A DNA stretch of 64,000 nucleotides, taken from Moringa oleifera. Lineage: Eukaryota > Streptophyta > Magnoliopsida > Brassicales > Moringaceae. Under the pieces are notes generated by a model that had not been told where the DNA came from, made no database searches, and saw only the letters and a list, made by a program, of their open reading frames with translations. How positions within the stretch are numbered: position 1 is the first letter of the stretch; every line of letters begins with the position of its first letter. The DNA lies in NCBI GenBank assembly GCA_021397835.1, contig JAJFZO010000575.1:4655001-4719000 (forward strand), given 5' to 3'. Made by a program: the position numbers and the translations under genes. Below are positions 60,113 to 64,000 of the stretch, piece by piece.

Positions 60113-62929
60113 TCATTCACAAGCAATCTTAGTATCAAAGCTGCTGAGGCAGATTGCAAACGCTTGGAATGCAGATATGGGGTAATGGTAATCCATTGTA
60201 AATAAGTCTTTTCCCACTTTTCCAAACTGGAGAACGATCTTTTCATGTTCTGGCCCAGAAGGTCCATTTTCTGGAGATGCCACCAACTGGAAATTTTTCA
60301 CTGAAGCAACCGTTACCCTTCCATGGAAATTCAAGCACCAACACTGGAGCTGCTCATGCCACCTGGGAGCCTTGTTTTTTAACACTAATGCTCCATTACT
60401 CTGACCAGCCAAAGGCCCTGACAGAAATTTGTCCGTGCGAGTTGATTTTGACCGGAAAAATGGGAGTGAAGGAAAGACATCCACATTGCTAAGCGACAAC
60501 TCGGTCTGAGTGGGGGCTACTCCTCCAGGTTCGATAGCAGTGGCAGGGATGGCATCCATAATACAGTGCATTGTCCTGGGACCTCTGCTTATCATACAAA
60601 ATACATTCAGCTTCTGTATGTATACACAGCATTCAACCCTACTTACTGAGCAAACAAAATCAGACAACTGTTGCTTTGTCGGGATTCTAACAAAATAATC
60701 TCCACAAAACATATGGAAATTTGGGGGGGGGGGGGGGGGGGGGGGGGAGGAATGTTCGATCCTTATCAGATTTTGATTTGAATAACAAGAAAAATATTCA
60801 TAATCCTTATGGGAAATAGTTACAATCATTTAATCTACCTCATGCATGCAGGCAAAATATAAATTGGGTTTCATCAGCAAAATCTTACCTGGAACCCAAC
60901 ACATTCAATTCATATGAGACGTGAGCCACTGGATAGTTTCCACAAGCAACCCGAGGAGAGATTTGCTTCAAATTTACAAGCCTAGAGGAGCAGCTTTTTG
61001 TCATCTTCACTCCAGGATGAGGTGGCTGTCCATCAAGGATGGTAAATTTGGTTCCCAGAAAATTTGATCTTAAGGAAAAGGAAGAAAAATGTCAGGCCTT
61101 GAATGAACCCAAAAAAGAAAGAAAGTTTCTGGTTGTATCATATCTCTATTTTAGCATACCTCAATTTTCCAACATATGTGTTGCCACCCTTCAACGTATC
61201 ACCAGCATTTAAAGAGATGATATATTCTGTGCAGGTGGGCCGTCTACATTTGCGTGCAGAAAGAAGGAACTTTCCATCATCAGTTAGTGCTGGCATTGTA
61301 AACGAAATACGTTAGCACACTCACATCTCCAGCTCAAGAAAGAAGGCAGAAGAAAGGTACTTTCTCATTGAGTTCAGCAATTAATTCAATCAGCTCCTAG
61401 ATGAACAATACTACTGGACAAGATTAACATCAAAGTGGATTTCCATCTTAAGAACAATTCTATGGCCATATTTGGGAGCTTGAAAGAAGAGAAAAAATGA
61501 CAATGAGATCCACATTGAGTACATCAGATGCTCACCATTAGTTAAGCCAAGGTAAAGGTGATACGATTGGGTAGACCTATTCCGCTTTATAAAGCACTGG
61601 AGGAGAAAATCCCTTGGACCAGGCTGCAAGTAACAAGTAACAAAGACACAATTTCATATTGTGTGTAAAGTTGGCTTCTAAGGGAAGAAACCAACAATTT
61701 AAATGCTTCAAAACAAAATAAATGAATAATCACAAAATGCAGCAGGGTTTACACAAGCATGAAATTACTGTTGTCATCATAAATGACAACTAGAAGAAGA
61801 ATAGTAGTTTGCTAAATGTATATTATTAAGGAGAGAAATTAAATTAAACAAAGGAAAAGACCAACATCTCAGCAAAGTAGAAGCAAACAGTTACAGTGAA
61901 CCAACATTTTCATAGCTCAAAAGTGGTCCTGAAAGAGTATGCACTACTTTCACTGGAAATTTTGGCAGGTCCCTCTATAAAGCTTAAAATGATTGAGACA
62001 TCGAAAGGTGGTCCCAAGTACTTGTTATGTCCCCTCTAAGTCTAAATATGCCAAAAGCTAAGTGAGTGGAAATAGTTTACAGCTCATCCTTGAACAGTCT
62101 TGCAGTTTCCTAAAATCTCCAAAACTTTCCCCCCTCTGTAAACTTAGAATCAACTTGTGAAGATAAGCAAGAAGCAAATGGTTATCCTTAACTATTTTGG
62201 CATGGACAACGAAACAACAACTACATGACCAACTGATTAGCACCAAAAGGAAAAAGTTTCAGGGGAAGAAGAGTTCAAATTAGTATACCCAATCTAATAA
62301 TTTACATAATCTTGCAGATTCAACAATTTTATACTGAAATATAATTATACCCAGAATTATCACCACAGCAAGGACAATCAAACAACAAATTAAATCTGCA
62401 ATGAAAAGACAAAGGCCTGTACGCTCACGAGCAGAAGCAGGACATAAGCAACCATAAAAATAAATCTATTTTCGATAGGATTCAACAAATTCAAGTTCAT
62501 CTCAATATCCCAATTCTATGATATCTTCAAAAGAGCTCGCTTTTATACAAACAGGATAACTACACACACGGACATGGTAATTGGGCATGCGAATACTTAT
62601 ATGTCTAAGTATAGAGTAGCTACCTGTTTGAGGGAGATGGGGAAGGTAACTTTCCCAGACAGTTCCGGAACTTTGACGATCTCTCTGATGATAAGGCGCC
62701 AGCTTCTGCAGACCCCTGCACAGGCTACCACGCTCTTGCGAGACGGCCAGCTACTTTCTGATGCTTCCACCTTCAGCAAGACCTCCCTCAACAGCTCCTG
62801 CGGAAAATTAGCCCAGCAGCGGTGCACATGGCTTTGACTCAACCCACCTGTGGCCTCCGTGTCTGTGCTGTCCTGGACTACCCGACGGGACCTCGACCTC
62901 ATCTCGTTGATTAGGCTCCTGATCGTCAT
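60113..62929 (-). CDS. Tubby-like F-box protein, TLP11-type
   Basis: There are five exons on -: 62624-62929, 61536-61623, 61160-61289, 60889-61068 and 60113-60584, giving 391 residues. The N terminus [18 protein letters not shown] is basic, as in plant TLPs. An F-box covers about residues 38-80 ([20 protein letters not shown], then [13 protein letters not shown]). The Tubby C-terminal domain follows: [54 protein letters not shown], then [20 protein letters not shown] and the terminal signatures [20 protein letters not shown] and [18 protein letters not shown]. The Tubby fold binds phosphoinositides at the plasma membrane, and the F-box links to SCF ubiquitin ligases. Length and structure suggest TLP11 (At5g18680, from memory), next to BAM9 in Arabidopsis too. 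Intron 4 contains a 25-base G run on the + strand. The gene appears intact. Confidence 0.95.
60723..60747. repeat. Poly(G) run of 25 bases in intron 4 of the Tubby-like gene
   Basis: Twenty-five consecutive G on the + strand, meaning C on the transcribed-sense strand of the gene. Such tracts are rare in AT-rich plant DNA; length may be affected by sequencing slippage. Confidence 0.9.
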
Positions 62930-64000
62930 ATCAACAGTAAAAGATAATCATTTATATCCGTCCTGACAGGTTCTTTATATATCGTTTTGCTGAGTGCAGA
63001 CTCAGGTGAGCTACTTCTGTTGGGCGTAAGGAGAGGTGTTCAATGCGGTGAGAGAAACAGAGAGAGAAGGAGCTATATAAATGGAGCCAACCTCAGGTCG
63101 ATTGCATAATTGATAAAATATAATATGTTTTTATTGATCTCTACAAGGTTATCGAACTCCATTATGATTCTGATTTGGTCGTGGCAGTGATTAATACATC
63201 ACTTTATATAACGGGTGATACAAGTCATCTCTCAAACATTCACATATGCTTCTTCGATTCTTATTTTAAATTATTACTTTAATATCATGCTTTCTACAAA
63301 TGACATAATTATCCTCTGTAAAATCTCTCTACCCATCTCACATTTCATTTGCTTTCTTTTTGTTTTAATAATAATAATAATGCCGAGGGTTCAGGGTCCT
63401 CAAGATTTACTAAAACCCATAAGAAGAAAGCTCAAATCTGAATTTTATTTTTCTGCTTTTTTGTTTTCTTTTTTTAATGAAACTACTAAATGGTCTTACT
63501 AACTCTTTTTGATTTTTGGTAGGAGGGGGCCAGACCGTCCACGTCTCTCCTACCATACTTACCGTGTAACACTCAGATGGATTTACCTGGAAAACGCATT
63601 AAGTAGGTGATGTAAAGTGACTGGGGTCCCTGTCCCGAGAATATCCCCAAATATCTCATCTGTACTGTTAACCTAGTGGGTCCCACGGCCCTGCAAGCCT
63701 TATCCATGGAATCGAAGAGAGCACGTTGAATCTGAGTTTGCAAGTCTATGGGCGAGGAGAGAGAGCACAAGAGACAAAGAAAGACTGCGTATCATCGTAG
63801 CATTTACAGTCTCGTAGGCCATAAGAGAGTGGAAACTTTTCCTGAGTGATTGTTTTTTATCAGAAGGGCAGGCGGCTTGTTCGTGTTGAGAGTTAAGGAA
63901 ATGCTTAGCTTGCGGCTTCGTTAAGTTGCTAGCAAGAGAAGACATGGTACTAGTGGACCGCCACTCATACCTCTCCCCTCAGCTTATCCTTTTTGATTCT
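62930..64000. other. Tubby-like promoter and unassigned right end
   Basis: The left part is the Tubby-like promoter and leader, with a (GA)-rich stretch near 63050-63070. AT-rich spacer follows. The last 450 bases are balanced in composition and carry a minus-strand ORF (63700-63945) listed separately. Confidence 0.45.
63700..63945 (-). CDS. Hypothetical 81-residue ORF at the window edge
   Basis: ATG at 63945 and stop near 63700 give 81 residues that begin MSSLASNLTKPQAKHF and contain a Leu/Ser-rich run SLSLSLVLSLLAHRL. I recognise no domain. It may be the first exon of a gene, a non-coding RNA or chance; the sequence ends only 55 bases upstream. Confidence 0.25.
   Translation of the reverse strand: MSSLASNLTKPQAKHFLNSQHEQAACPSDKKQSLRKSFHSLMAYETVNATMIRSLSLSLVLSLLAHRLANSDSTCSLRFHG

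Noticed and set aside
60585..60829. Upstream extension of the last Tubby exon as an open frame
   Set aside because: The frame runs through intron 4 and the poly(G) run; the acceptor at 60584/60585 joins the family sequence [10 protein letters not shown] exactly.

Overview
This is nuclear DNA of a flowering plant, almost certainly a eudicot and probably a rosid. Most genes are split by short GT-AG introns, the spacers are very AT-rich, and the recognisable proteins are plant-specific families: a CHY/RING E3 ligase, divinyl chlorophyllide reductase, CASP-like membrane proteins, a DRB2-type dsRNA-binding protein, a plastid beta-amylase and a plant Tubby-like F-box protein. I could not fix the species. 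No viral, bacterial or CRISPR-like element was recognised, and there is no intact transposon.

Layout. 0.9-1.75 kb: acidic protein with an MGCG N terminus (-). 4.66-7.48 kb: MIEL1-type RING E3 ligase, 12 exons (+). 8.37-12.0 kb: helical-repeat (PPR/TPR-like) organelle protein, 11 exons (+). 13.7-14.6 kb: atypical bHLH factor (-). 15.2-25.1 kb: three CASP-like genes; two are near-identical neighbours on the - strand and one lies head to head on the + strand, separated by AT-rich DNA. 27.2-28.5 kb: intronless divinyl chlorophyllide a 8-vinyl-reductase (-). 30.8-33.5 kb: DRB2-like protein with a long leader (+). 34.3-36.3 kb: F-box protein (+). 37.06-37.20 kb: 48-residue membrane miniprotein (-). 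39.7-42.7 kb: plastid Rossmann-fold YeeZ-like protein, 9 exons (-). 45.1-51.0 kb: CDK-like kinase with an MGC N terminus (+). 55.5-58.1 kb: BAM9-type beta-amylase (+). 60.1-62.9 kb: Tubby-like F-box protein (-).

Four genes (MIEL1, DVR, BAM9, TLP11 types) are, from memory, consecutive in Arabidopsis as At5g18650-At5g18680. Here they keep their order but are spread over about 58 kb, with other genes between. This looks like an ancestral gene order that was thinned out differently in the two lineages. The genes do not form one pathway. Loose themes are ubiquitin targeting (RING E3, two F-box proteins), plastid metabolism (DVR, BAM9, the Rossmann protein) and membrane-anchored proteins.

The most unusual feature is in the Rossmann-fold gene. 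One intron (40798-40937, read on -) begins ATATCCTT, has CCTTAAC just before its end and finishes in AC, which is the full signature of a U12-type AT-AC intron. Other points worth a look are an apparently inactive beta-amylase, a bHLH protein whose basic region lacks the key Glu, a duplicated CASP-like segment, a repeated 5' leader with a small uORF before the DRB gene, a perfect 36-bp palindrome and a 25-base poly(G) run. Coordinates of multi-exon genes are coding spans; exon limits are inferred from splice consensus, frame continuity and family similarity.
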